A DNA stretch of 64,000 nucleotides from Roseiarcus sp036488815 (GTDB taxonomy: Bacteria; Pseudomonadota; Alphaproteobacteria; Rhizobiales; Beijerinckiaceae), in contig DASXGX010000028.1 in the NCBI GenBank assembly GCA_036488815.1, positions 35,411-99,410 of the forward strand. Reading direction: 5' to 3'. The notes below the pieces were generated by a model. That model was given only the letters and a program-made list of their open reading frames with translations, did no database searches and was not told where the DNA came from. Shown piece after piece: positions 8,642 to 17,606 of this stretch (position 1 is its first letter; each line of letters starts with the position of its first letter). The position numbers were made by a program, and so were the translations under genes.

Positions 8642-10396
8642 TTAGCGGCGTTCGTTGTCGGCGTCTTCGACGACATCCGCCGTGTAGGTTGCGGCGTAGG
8701 CGTCGACTGCGGCGCCGATCGTCGCGAAGAAGTACGCTTCGCCGATTTCCTCGAACAAGCCGAATCGCTTGAGCTTGTCCTTCACCGGGTCTTTGAGCTC
8801 GGCGAAGCACAGTTTCGTTCCTTGATTGCGGAGAGCTTTATCGAGATCGAACAGGGAATCGGCGGCGGTCACGTCCACGCTCGTCACCGGCTCCGCGGTG
8901 ACGACGAGCCATTTCACCTTGGCAGGCGCGCGCGCCGCCGCCTCGAGGACCCGCTCGCGAAAGAATTCGGCGTTCGCAAAGAAGAGCGGCGCGTCCCAGC
9001 GAAACAGCAACAGACCGGGTGTCTGCCGCGCCTGCGGATAGCGAGCGATGTCGTGGTACCCTCTCACGCCCTCGACTTTGCCGAGCACCGCCGAGTGTGG
9101 ACGCCAACCGTCCCACAGGAATTCGATCACCGCGACTCCGACCGAGAGGCCGATGCCGGGGATCGCGCCGAACATCGTGACGCCGACAAAACATAGAATC
9201 GAGAGCCAAAATTCCCAACGCTGGATCCGGTAAAGACGCCTCACGCCCTGAACCTCGATCAGGCCGATCGCGGAAGCGATCACCACCGCGGCGAGCGCCG
9301 CCGTCGGCAAATTCTCGAGAAGCCGCGGCGCGGCGAGCAGGAGGAACGCAACGGCGAGGGCGCCGACGACGCCGGTCAACTGGGTGCGCGCGCCGGCGGC
9401 TTCCGCGACGGGGGTGCGCGACGAACTGCTGCTGATCGGGAACCCTTGGAAGAATCCGGCGGCGAGGTTCGCCGCGCCGAGTCCGACCATTTCTCGATTG
9501 GGATCGACGGAGGCGCCGAGGCGCGCAGCGTAGGCGCGCGAGAGGACGCTCGAGTCGGCGAAGGACATCAGGGCGGCGGCGATGCCTCCAGCCGCCACCG
9601 CCGTCAAATCCTGGACCCCGACCGCCGGAATTGAGAAGGCCGGAAGGCCGGGGGGAAGCGGCCCGAGTGTCGAGACATTCGCGAGCGTCCGCAAATCGAA
9701 CGCCTGAGCGATCGCGGTGGCGCCGACGACGGCGAAAAGAATGCCGGACATCCCCTTGAACGACCGGATCGAGAGGATCGTCGCGAGCGTTACGATCCCG
9801 AGCGCCAGCTCGACCCAGTTCGTTCGACCGGCAAGAAGCTCGACGACAATCGACCCGAGGTCCCGGATCTCGCCCGCGGGATTGATCTTCACGCCCAGAA
9901 GCTTCGGCGCCTGGCTCGCGATGACCGCCAGCGCGATCCCGTTCATGTAGCCGTAGCGAATAGGCTTCGAGAGAAGCTCGGTGACGAAGCCCAGCCCGGC
10001 GACGCCGGCGACGATGCAGGCCGCCCCGGATACGATCGCCATCATTCCGGCGAGCGCGACGGCGCGATCGGCGTCTCCGGCGGCAAGCGGCGCCGTCACG
10101 CCGAGAATCACGGCCGCAAGCGACGAATCGGGGCCAAGGACCAGGATGCGGCTCGGGCCGAAAACTGCATAAGCGAGCAGGGGGATTATTGTCGCGTAAA
10201 GTCCGCAGACGCCCGGCAGGCCGGAGGCGACGGCGTAGGCGATCCCGACGGGCGCCAAGGCGGTCGTGAGGACCAGACCGGCCCCGAGGTCATGAACGAG
10301 CCATGCGGGGTCGTAGGCCCGCAGCGTCTGCAGACCGGGAAGCCAGCGGATCCAGTCCGGCTGGGTCGTGCTCTGCGGGCCGGCGTCCGTCGACAC
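8642..10396 (-). CDS. SulP family inorganic anion transporter with STAS domain
   Basis: Inner-membrane transporter of the SLC26/SulP family, probably for sulfate, bicarbonate or a similar anion. The sulfate-permease motif region ALAPVGIAYAVASGLPGVCG is followed by GPSRILVLGPDSSLAAVI and 10-12 predicted membrane helices. The C-terminal ~110 residues form a STAS domain containing SVDVTAADSLFDLDKALRNQ. I chose a GTG start at 10396, which puts the conserved WLPGLQTLR near the N-terminus as in relatives. An ATG at 10492 would add 32 residues of unremarkable sequence, and neither start has a strong ribosome site. The gene lies between DUF502 and phosphoketolase genes on the same strand, so co-transcription is likely. 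The substrate cannot be inferred from the sequence. Confidence 0.93.
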   Translation of the reverse strand: MSTDAGPQSTTQPDWIRWLPGLQTLRAYDPAWLVHDLGAGLVLTTALAPVGIAYAVASGLPGVCGLYATIIPLLAYAVFGPSRILVLGPDSSLAAVILGVTAPLAAGDADRAVALAGMMAIVSGAACIVAGVAGLGFVTELLSKPIRYGYMNGIALAVIASQAPKLLGVKINPAGEIRDLGSIVVELLAGRTNWVELALGIVTLATILSIRSFKGMSGILFAVVGATAIAQAFDLRTLANVSTLGPLPPGLPAFSIPAVGVQDLTAVAAGGIAAALMSFADSSVLSRAYAARLGASVDPNREMVGLGAANLAAGFFQGFPISSSSSRTPVAEAAGARTQLTGVVGALAVAFLLLAAPRLLENLPTAALAAVVIASAIGLIEVQGVRRLYRIQRWEFWLSILCFVGVTMFGAIPGIGLSVGVAVIEFLWDGWRPHSAVLGKVEGVRGYHDIARYPQARQTPGLLLFRWDAPLFFANAEFFRERVLEAAARAPAKVKWLVVTAEPVTSVDVTAADSLFDLDKALRNQGTKLCFAELKDPVKDKLKRFGLFEEIGEAYFFATIGAAVDAYAATYTADVVEDADNERR

Positions 10397-10516
10397 GTTT
10401 GCGCCCCGTCGTTTCTCTGCGGCTCGCAAGAGAAGAGCCGCGGCCGCTACGAACTTTATCCGAACAGCTAGAGAGAGCATCCGATCCGCCATCGCTCTCG
10501 CTTCGCGCGGGCGGCC

Positions 10517-11116
10517 TTATGCCCTCGCCGGCCAACTCGCGCCGAGCGCGGATGCGCCCGCGCCGCATCGCCTGAGGCAATTGAGTGCAGCGACCAGCTT
10601 GATCCCGGCAGGTCGAACGTCTTCCGTCGAAAAGAAAAAGACCGCCCCCGAATGTGGGTTCGGCGCGCCGGGGACAAAGATCGAGACAAGCGCGTCGCTC
10701 ACCGCTTCGGTCTGGACGCCGAGCTGCCATCCCCCTTCCATGCGCACGAACACCACGGGGAGTTCCGCGGTCCCGGCGACGCCCAGCGCGCTTGCGCTCT
10801 CCTGCTTCAGATAATCGTAGGCGGGAATCTTCGACAGCACCGAAGACTCCAACGCGTCGACAACGCGCTGCGCGGTAACCGTGCGCGCGACGAGGCCGGC
10901 GAGAAAGCAGACGAGGCCGATAAGCGCGACCGACAGCACCGTCGCCGCGCCAGCGCTCAACTCGGACGCGGCTGGAATGTGAACAAGAACGGCATTAAGG
11001 CCCTTCTTCGCGAAGTCGAACGCCTTCGCGACGATGACGGTCAGCACAACGATCGGCGCCAGGAGAAAGAGGCCGCCGATAATCGTCGTCCGCACGAATT
11101 GAGCGATCGCTCTCAT
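10517..11116 (-). CDS. DUF502 family membrane protein
   Basis: A 199-residue protein of the widespread DUF502 family, whose function is unknown. Two N-terminal membrane helices are visible (TIIGGLFLLAPIVVLTVIVA and TVLSVALIGLVCFLAGLVAR). They are followed by a soluble beta-rich part with VVFVRMEGGWQLGVQTE and the family-typical VFVPGAPNPHSG. The ATG at 11116 is preceded by GGGAGGAACATCATCC, a good ribosome site, which favours it over the longer frame starting at 11212. It is first in the minus-strand series DUF502-SulP-phosphoketolase. Confidence 0.88.
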   Translation of the reverse strand: MRAIAQFVRTTIIGGLFLLAPIVVLTVIVAKAFDFAKKGLNAVLVHIPAASELSAGAATVLSVALIGLVCFLAGLVARTVTAQRVVDALESSVLSKIPAYDYLKQESASALGVAGTAELPVVFVRMEGGWQLGVQTEAVSDALVSIFVPGAPNPHSGAVFFFSTEDVRPAGIKLVAALNCLRRCGAGASALGASWPARA

Positions 11117-11263
11117 GGATGATGTTCCTCCCGGCGCCGCCCGTATTCCGTCGGACGAGGCTTTGCAGGCGCAGATCCTTCCCGTGAAAGTCCCAACCGC
11201 GCAGGCGAACAACCAGTTGCATCGACGAGGCGCTACATTGCGCCACCAACAATCAACACGCGG

Positions 11264-12448
11264 TCAGCCGCCGAAGATTACGCGGCGGAAGCGCCGCATC
11301 GCGACCGCGAAATAGACCGCGCCGATGATCAGCATCGCCACGAGTGGCTTCCATACCAGGGTGATGTCAGCGCCGCGGAAGAGCACGGCCTGGGCGAACG
11401 CGACGAAATGCGGCGTCGGGCTGATCGTCTGCATCATATACTGCAGCCAGACCGGCATGCTTTCCATTGGGGTGCTACTGCCGGAGAGCAATTGCGTGAC
11501 CATCAGCACAGGCATCGCGAGCAACCCGAACTGCCCCATCGTCGTCGCCAGCGTGCCGAGCATGATGCCGAGCGCCGCCACGACAAGAGCGTAGATCCCG
11601 GCGCCGAGCAGGAACAGCAGCAAAGAACCGTTGATTGGCGAGCCGATCCACCAGTGCACGACGAACTGCAGCGACAGCATCGCCGCGACCAGGATGACGA
11701 GGCCGTTGGCGATCATCTTCGCCAGCATGATCTCGGATGGCACGACCGGCATGACGAGCAGGTGCTCGACGGTGCCCTGCTCGCGCTCGCGAATGAGCGC
11801 GGCGCCCGTCAGAATGACGGTCAACAGCGTGATCTGATTGACGACCTGCGTCATCGCCGAGAACCAGGCCGTCTTCAGATTCGGGTTGAACGCCGCGCGC
11901 ACGACCAGATTGATGGGCGCGCCGCTGGAGTCTTCCCTCCCGGAAATGAACCTCTGGATTTCGTTGGCGATGGCGGTCCTCAAGTAGCTCGCGCCGTTGC
12001 CGGCCTGGGCGACCGCCGTCGCGTCCGCATTGATCTGGACACCCGTCTTTCGTTGGGCCCGAATGTCGGATTCGAAGCTGGGCGGAATTTCGACGACGAA
12101 CAAGAGTTCGCCCTTATCCATCTTGGAGTCGATCTCGGACGCGCTGATCAGCACAGGCGGCTGGAAGGTGGGGCGCCTGAGCCCCTCGGCGATCCGCCGC
12201 GAAAGATCCGAGCCGTCCTCGTCGACGATTCCGACCGAGAGATTGGTCGCCTCGGTCACCGCGCCGGTCGCGACGGTGTTCACCGAGATGCTGAAGGCGT
12301 AAGCGACCAGAACCAGCATGGTCGGATCCGCCCGAATGCTTCTGAGCTCCTTGATCACGAGGCGGAAGACGTTGACGACATGGCCGCTGAACGTCATCGG
12401 TTTCGCTTCTGCGAGACGCGGCGTCGCGGCGGAAGGAAGCGACGTCAT
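11264..12448 (-). CDS. ABC-2 type transporter permease (YhhJ-like)
   Basis: Membrane subunit of an ABC-2 exporter, 394 residues. An N-terminal membrane segment (LVLVAYAFSISVNTVATGAV) is followed by a large periplasmic domain and then about five helices. The ABC-2 signature region REREQGTVEHLLVMPVVPSE is clear. Start chosen at the ATG at 12448, one base after the stop of the preceding RbbA-like gene; a longer in-frame extension would overlap that gene. The gene order HlyD-RbbA-YhhJ is the same as the E. coli yhiI-rbbA-yhhJ operon. Confidence 0.92.
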   Translation of the reverse strand: MTSLPSAATPRLAEAKPMTFSGHVVNVFRLVIKELRSIRADPTMLVLVAYAFSISVNTVATGAVTEATNLSVGIVDEDGSDLSRRIAEGLRRPTFQPPVLISASEIDSKMDKGELLFVVEIPPSFESDIRAQRKTGVQINADATAVAQAGNGASYLRTAIANEIQRFISGREDSSGAPINLVVRAAFNPNLKTAWFSAMTQVVNQITLLTVILTGAALIREREQGTVEHLLVMPVVPSEIMLAKMIANGLVILVAAMLSLQFVVHWWIGSPINGSLLLFLLGAGIYALVVAALGIMLGTLATTMGQFGLLAMPVLMVTQLLSGSSTPMESMPVWLQYMMQTISPTPHFVAFAQAVLFRGADITLVWKPLVAMLIIGAVYFAVAMRRFRRVIFGG

Positions 12449-12449
12449 C

Positions 12450-15194
12450 TCACGCCTCCTGCTTGCGGAGCAGGAGAAGCGAAAGCGCCAGAAACGCGAG
12501 CGCGATAATCGTGATCGCGGCGACATTGCGCCAAAGGTCGAGCATCCCCAGCGCCTTGGCGAACACGCCCACGGTGATCGGCTGATACCAGGCGGAAGGG
12601 AATGACAGCCCGAGGATCCTCGCTGTTCCCGACAGGGACGACACCGGCGCGAAAAGTCCGGAAAAGTTCACCGCCGGAACGATCGAGAGAATCGCCGTCG
12701 CGAACACCGCCGCGACCTGGGTGCGCACGAACGAGGAAATGAGCTGCCCGAATCCGGTCGTGGCGAAGACATAGACGATGGTGCCGATGAGCAGGGTCAG
12801 GAACGGCCCCTTGATCGGCACTTTGAAGATGAAGATCGCCATCAGGAACAGGAAGACGAAGTTCACCATCGCCACCGCGACATAGGGGAGCTGCTTGCCG
12901 ATGAGGAACTCGAACTTGGTGATCGGCGTCGAGCGGAAGTTGGCGATCGAGCCGGTCTCCTTCTCGCGCACGACCGCGATCGCGGACATGATCGCGGGGA
13001 TCAAGCACAGCATCAGCATGAACACGCTCGGCACCATCGCGTTGACGCTGAGGAAGGCCTGGTTGTAGCGGAAGCGCGTCTCGATGTTGTCTTCGTTCCA
13101 TGCGTTCGGCGCGCCGGGGCGGCGCACTTCGCGCTGAAGCTCCTCGCCCTGCTTGCGCGTCACTCCGTTGACGTAGTTCTTCGCCGTCTCGCCGCGGAAC
13201 GTCATCGCGCCGTCGACCGTCGCGTCGACCCCGGGCTTGCGGCCGTTCGTGAGGTCGCGGCCGAATCCAGACGGCACCTCGACGACAATCTGGGTGTTTC
13301 CGCTTCTGAGGCGCCGGTCCGTCTCCGCGGCTGATGTAATCGGCGGCTGCATCGAAAAGTAGCGGGAGCCCTCAAAGCCCTGAAGCAGCTCGCGGCTTTG
13401 CGGCGTGTCGTCCTGATCGAACGCCGCCGTCTGCAGATTTTCGATATCGAACGAAATCCCGTAGCCGAACGCGAACATCAAGATGATCGGGCCGAAGATG
13501 GCGAAGCCCATTCGGATCGGGTCACGCAATAGCTCAACCGTCTCGCGGCGAGCGTAGGCCCACAGACGCGCCAGATCGAAGTGCTTCGGAGGCAGGAGGG
13601 GCTCCGTCTCCACCGTTTCGGCGCCGGGCTGGGGAGCCTCGATCTTCTTCGACCGATCGATCCCGGCCGCCTCCGCGAGGTACCCGACGAATGTATCCTC
13701 GAGCGAACCGCCGCCGCGCTGCTCAACCAATTCGAAAGGGGCGCCGACCGCAAGAACCTTGCCCGCATGCATGAGCGAGATACGGTCGCAGCGTTCCGCC
13801 TCGTTCATGAAATGGGTCGTCACGAAAATCGTTACGCCGTCGTCGCGCGAGAGATCGATCAGCGTGCGCCAGAACGCGTCGCGCGCGATGGGATCGACGC
13901 CCGACGTCGGCTCGTCGAGGATAAGAATGGCGGGCTCGTGCAGCACCGCGACGGCGAGCTGGAGACGCTGCTTGATGCCGAGCGGCAGGCTGTCCGGCCG
14001 CACGTTGACGGCCGACTTCAGATCGTAGCGCTCAAGCAACTCCTCGAGCCGTCCCGCGATCTTTTCCGGCGGCAGGTGATAGAGCTGCGCATGCAATTCG
14101 AGATTCTGCCCGACCGTCAGTTCGCCGTAGAGCGAGAACGCCTGCGTCATGTAGCCGACATTTCGCCGCGCCTCCATGTCGCTCGAACCCATGGGCTGGC
14201 CGAAGAGTTTGCACCAACCGCTGGTCGCCGGCAGGAACCCCGTCAGCATCTTCATCGTGGTCGACTTGCCGCAGCCGTTGGAGCCGAGAAAGCCGAAGAT
14301 CTCGCCGCGAGGAATTTTGAAACTGACGTGATCGACGGCGATGAAGTCGCCGAACTGGCGCGTCAGTCCCTCGGCCTCGATTGCGGGCGTCTCGTCCGGC
14401 GAGGCCACGCGAGGACGCACGACGACCTTCTTGTGCAGGGCCCGCTTGGCCTCGGGCATCATCGCGATAAACGCTTCGTCGAGGTTGGGCTCGCCGGTCT
14501 TGGCAAGCAGCTCCTTCAGTGTGCCGGTGGCGATGATCTTGCCGTCGTCCATCGCCATCAGCCAATCGAAGCGTTGCGCCTCGTCCATGTACGCGGTCGC
14601 AACGATGACGCTCATTTGCGGACGCCGCGCGCGAATGGAATTGATCAGGTCCCAAAACTGGCCCCGCGACAGCGGATCGACGCCGGTGGTCGGCTCGTCG
14701 AGAATGAGAAGGTCTGGATCGTTGATGAGCGCGCAGCAGAGGCTCAGCTTCTGTTTCATGCCGCCCGAGAGCTTGCCGGCGGGGCGAGCCTCGAACTTTT
14801 CCATTGCGGTCGCGGTCAGAAGCTCCGTGATGCGCGCTCGCCGCTCCGCCGCGTCCTGACCGAACAGGCGCCCGAAGAAATCGATGTTCTCGAACACGCT
14901 CAGGGTCGGGTATAGGTTGCGTCCGAGTCCCTGCGGCATATAGGCGATGCGGCCGCGGATTTCCCTCAAGTTGCGGGGATTGCCGACGTCCTTGTCGAAG
15001 ACGGCGACCTCGCCCTGCTGAATCTTTCGCACCCCCGCGATGAGCGCGAGCAAGGTGGACTTGCCCACGCCGTCCGGCCCGATGACGCCGACCATGATGC
15101 GCGCGGGAATGTCGATGCTGACGTCATTGAGCGCAACGGTGGCGCCGTACCGGTGCGATGCGTTCGTAACCCGTGCGATGGGTTCGTCGGTCAT
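12450..15194 (-). CDS. rbbA: RbbA-type double ATP-binding ABC transporter fused to ABC-2 permease
   Basis: A 914-residue fusion almost identical in size and plan to E. coli RbbA (two ATPase domains plus an ABC-2 membrane domain). First NBD: Walker A GPDGVGKST at 39-47, signature LSGGMKQKLS, Walker B LLILDEPTTGVDP. Second NBD: Walker A GSNGCGKST near 305, a shortened signature LPLGIKQRLQ, Walker B ILILDEPTSGVDP. After about residue 540 there is one helix, a periplasmic domain and about five more helices with VVREKETGSIANFRSTPITK. Its start overlaps the stop of the HlyD-type gene by four bases (ATGA) and its stop almost touches the permease gene. E. coli RbbA was described as ribosome-associated, but the membrane domain and partners here suggest an efflux complex. 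Confidence 0.92.
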   Translation of the reverse strand: MTDEPIARVTNASHRYGATVALNDVSIDIPARIMVGVIGPDGVGKSTLLALIAGVRKIQQGEVAVFDKDVGNPRNLREIRGRIAYMPQGLGRNLYPTLSVFENIDFFGRLFGQDAAERRARITELLTATAMEKFEARPAGKLSGGMKQKLSLCCALINDPDLLILDEPTTGVDPLSRGQFWDLINSIRARRPQMSVIVATAYMDEAQRFDWLMAMDDGKIIATGTLKELLAKTGEPNLDEAFIAMMPEAKRALHKKVVVRPRVASPDETPAIEAEGLTRQFGDFIAVDHVSFKIPRGEIFGFLGSNGCGKSTTMKMLTGFLPATSGWCKLFGQPMGSSDMEARRNVGYMTQAFSLYGELTVGQNLELHAQLYHLPPEKIAGRLEELLERYDLKSAVNVRPDSLPLGIKQRLQLAVAVLHEPAILILDEPTSGVDPIARDAFWRTLIDLSRDDGVTIFVTTHFMNEAERCDRISLMHAGKVLAVGAPFELVEQRGGGSLEDTFVGYLAEAAGIDRSKKIEAPQPGAETVETEPLLPPKHFDLARLWAYARRETVELLRDPIRMGFAIFGPIILMFAFGYGISFDIENLQTAAFDQDDTPQSRELLQGFEGSRYFSMQPPITSAAETDRRLRSGNTQIVVEVPSGFGRDLTNGRKPGVDATVDGAMTFRGETAKNYVNGVTRKQGEELQREVRRPGAPNAWNEDNIETRFRYNQAFLSVNAMVPSVFMLMLCLIPAIMSAIAVVREKETGSIANFRSTPITKFEFLIGKQLPYVAVAMVNFVFLFLMAIFIFKVPIKGPFLTLLIGTIVYVFATTGFGQLISSFVRTQVAAVFATAILSIVPAVNFSGLFAPVSSLSGTARILGLSFPSAWYQPITVGVFAKALGMLDLWRNVAAITIIALAFLALSLLLLRKQEA

Positions 15195-16354
15195 TTGGCG
15201 TCGGGCGTTTTCGTTTCAGATGCTTTGTTGTCCGGCGCCTTGTCTGTGGGCGCTGCGGCCTGCGGCGTCGCCGCGGCGGGAGCCTTGGCTTCGGGCGGCG
15301 TCGGAAGCTTGACCTGAAGGTCGGCGGGCCACTCCACGTCGGCCTTGGTCCGCACGAAGCCCAATCCGCGTACGCCCGTCTTCACACGGGTGTAAAACTG
15401 CTCAAGAACCTTTGGATCGACCTTGAGCTTGATGCGAAACATCAGTTTCGCCCGCTCGTCCTTGGTTTCGACGGTTTTGGGCGTGAACTGCGCATCGGCG
15501 GCGACGAAGCTCACCGACGCGGGAACGACGTAATCGGGGACGGGATCGAGGATGATGCGGGCCTCGTCGCCCATGGCGACTCTGCCCGCGTCCGCTGCGG
15601 GCAGGAAGATCGTCATATAGACATCAGTGAGGTCGAGGATCGTGACGATCGGCGCTCCCGCGGCGACGACCTCGCCTGCGCGAGCGAGCTGGTATTGCAC
15701 CCTTCCGAGTCGTGGCGAGACCAAGGTCAGATCATTGATGATCGATTGGATGCGATCGACTTCCCCCTCCGAGTTCTTGATCTTGGAGAGCGCCTGATCC
15801 CGCTGGGCGATGACGGATTTGACCGCTGCATCCGCCGCATCGTAGTTCCGCTTACGCTGCTCGTACGTCTGCTTTGTGATTGTTCCAGTCTTCAGCAGCT
15901 CCGCCCCACGCTCAAAATCCGATTTGGCGAATTCGAGCGCGCTCTGGCGAGAGGCGATCTCCGACTCGGCTGCCGTCAAAGCGTCCTTGGCGTGTTGCAC
16001 ATTGGCCTGCGCAGATCGTAATTGCGCTTCGTATTCCGGAGAGGTAATGCGCGCGATCTCCTCTCCAAGCGTCACGTTGGAGCCTTCCTCCACCGTCACC
16101 TTGGCGAGCCGTCCAGGATATTTGGAGGAGACGTCGACTTGCGTCGCCTCAAGGCGTCCGTTCGACTTGACGATGCCTGTCGGCATGGTCTCGCCGCGCA
16201 ACCGCGCGATCAAATCGCGAATCATCGATTGCGCATTCGCCTCGGAGATGAAGCCGGCGCCATTCCAGGGGATCGATTGCCCCGACGGGGTAATCGCGGC
16301 GCCGACGGCGAGCAGCGCGGTTAGGAGATGGGGCCTCCCAATGCGGAGTGTCAT
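15191..16354 (-). CDS. HlyD family efflux adaptor (YhiI-like)
   Basis: Periplasmic adaptor for the RbbA/YhhJ-type ABC exporter encoded downstream. From the ATG at 16354 it has 387 residues: an N-terminal signal/anchor segment (LLTALLAVGAAIT), the lipoyl half GRLEATQVDVSSKYPGRLAK, a coiled-coil hairpin at about 100-210, and VSPRLGRVQYQLARAGEVV as the second lipoyl half. The beta-barrel part is followed by a low-complexity Ala/Pro/Lys tail. The start is supported by CGGGAGGGAGTTTCGC upstream; a longer frame to 16441 lacks this. It is the first gene of a three-gene minus-strand operon with overlapping ends. Confidence 0.92.
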   Translation of the reverse strand: MTLRIGRPHLLTALLAVGAAITPSGQSIPWNGAGFISEANAQSMIRDLIARLRGETMPTGIVKSNGRLEATQVDVSSKYPGRLAKVTVEEGSNVTLGEEIARITSPEYEAQLRSAQANVQHAKDALTAAESEIASRQSALEFAKSDFERGAELLKTGTITKQTYEQRKRNYDAADAAVKSVIAQRDQALSKIKNSEGEVDRIQSIINDLTLVSPRLGRVQYQLARAGEVVAAGAPIVTILDLTDVYMTIFLPAADAGRVAMGDEARIILDPVPDYVVPASVSFVAADAQFTPKTVETKDERAKLMFRIKLKVDPKVLEQFYTRVKTGVRGLGFVRTKADVEWPADLQVKLPTPPEAKAPAAATPQAAAPTDKAPDNKASETKTPDAK

Positions 16355-16661
16355 GCGAAACTCCCTCCCGTCGAAGGAAGCATACAACCACCCCTTTACG
16401 GCAAAAAATCGCCCGTCCGATTGATCCGCAACTATTTTCAATTTGACGACTGGCGAACAATTACAATCTATCCAAGACCAGCCAGACGTTGCGCTATTCG
16501 GGCATGCTCACAAATGAGATGCAAGGCGACCGTTAGTAGGATGCGCTGTCGCGTCCCGCGTGACTGCTTTGACGACCCATCCCAATTTGCTGCCGCACGT
16601 GAGTGGGAGTAGATTTCGACGGCTGGGAGACAAATCGAGGCCAAGCAGGGAGGAGCCGGCA
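16355..16661. promoter_or_regulatory. Divergent promoter region between the efflux operon and PPK2
   Basis: 307 bases between divergently transcribed genes. The part from about 16380 to 16510 is clearly more AT-rich than its surroundings, as expected for promoters. TTGACG at 16443-16448 could be a -35 element for the plus-strand gene, but no well-spaced -10 hexamer is evident. No protein-coding frame is convincing. Confidence 0.35.
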
Positions 16662-17468
16662 ATGGACGTCGCGCCCCTTGACGTACAGCTCAAGCGCAAG
16701 CCCTACGAGCGCGAGCTGGCCAAATTGCATGCCGAACTGGTCAAGCTGCAGCTTTGGGTCGTGAAGAACGGCTTGAAGGTCTGCGTCGTCTTCGAGGGCC
16801 GGGACGGCGCGGGTAAGGGCGGGGTCATCAAGGCGATTATGGAACGCGTGAGCCCGCGTGTCTTTCGCGTGGTTGCGCTTCCCGCGCCGACCGAGCGCGA
16901 GAAATCGCAAATGTACCTGCAACGCTACATGCGCCATCTCCCGGCCGCAGGCGAAATCGTGATCTTCGATCGCAGTTGGTACAATCGCGCCGGCGTCGAG
17001 CGGATAATGGGCTTCTGTTCGATGGATGCGGTGAAACGCTTTCTTGCCATGACGCCCCTGGTCGAGAAGGCGTTCGCCGAATCCGGCATCATTCTCGTGA
17101 AATACTGGCTGGAAGTGAGCCAGGACGAGCAACAGCGTCGATTGGAGTCGCGAATCAACGACGAACGGAAGACCTGGAAATTGTCGCCGATGGACCTGAA
17201 GTCGTACCAACATTGGTACGACTACTCGCGCGCCCGCGACGAAATGTTCGCGGCTACGGATTCCTCATGGGCGCCGTGGTTCGTGGTGCGATCCGACGAC
17301 AAGAGGCGCGCGAGGCTGAACGTCATCTCCCACCTCCTGAGCAAAATCCCATACGAAGACCCTCCGCCCGATAAGACGAAACTGCCGAAGCGGCAGAAGG
17401 CCGAGGGCTACAAGGACCCGGACTACCCCTATAAGTACGTGCCCGAAAAAGACTGGGATTCCGAATGA
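16662..17468 (+). CDS. ppk2: Polyphosphate kinase 2
   Basis: Uses inorganic polyphosphate to phosphorylate ADP or GDP, or the reverse. The 268 residues contain the PPK2 Walker A-like motif FEGRDGAGKGG at 44-54 and the Walker B/lid region IVIFDRSWYNRAGVE at 99-113, plus ERISxR-like and KYWLEVSQDEQQRR segments and the C-terminal EDPPP region typical of one-domain (class I) PPK2. The ATG at 16662 is preceded by AGGGAGGAGCCGGCA, while the upstream in-frame extension is poor coding sequence. It converges on the acetate kinase gene. In the context of phosphoketolase, acetate kinase and glycogen phosphorylase it fits an energy-buffering role, which is inference. Confidence 0.96.
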   Translation: MDVAPLDVQLKRKPYERELAKLHAELVKLQLWVVKNGLKVCVVFEGRDGAGKGGVIKAIMERVSPRVFRVVALPAPTEREKSQMYLQRYMRHLPAAGEIVIFDRSWYNRAGVERIMGFCSMDAVKRFLAMTPLVEKAFAESGIILVKYWLEVSQDEQQRRLESRINDERKTWKLSPMDLKSYQHWYDYSRARDEMFAATDSSWAPWFVVRSDDKRRARLNVISHLLSKIPYEDPPPDKTKLPKRQKAEGYKDPDYPYKYVPEKDWDSE

Positions 17469-17606
17469 GAGGCCGGCGGTCGCGGCGGGGCAGCGCAGAA
17501 CGAACGCCCGTGACGCGCGCGGTAGCGGCGCGTCGCCAGATGTCCTGGCCGGAACGGGGGTGAGAGGGGACTTTCGGGGCAGCTCGGTCGCCTGGCGCTC
17601 GGATAT

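Noticed and set aside
7071..8645. A 524-codon frame on the plus strand inside the phosphoketolase gene
   Set aside because: The minus-strand phosphoketolase is unmistakable; the plus frame is a GC-driven shadow.
16443..16472. TTGACG plus downstream TACAAT as a sigma-70 promoter for ppk2
   Set aside because: Spacing is about 13 bases, too short for a standard promoter.
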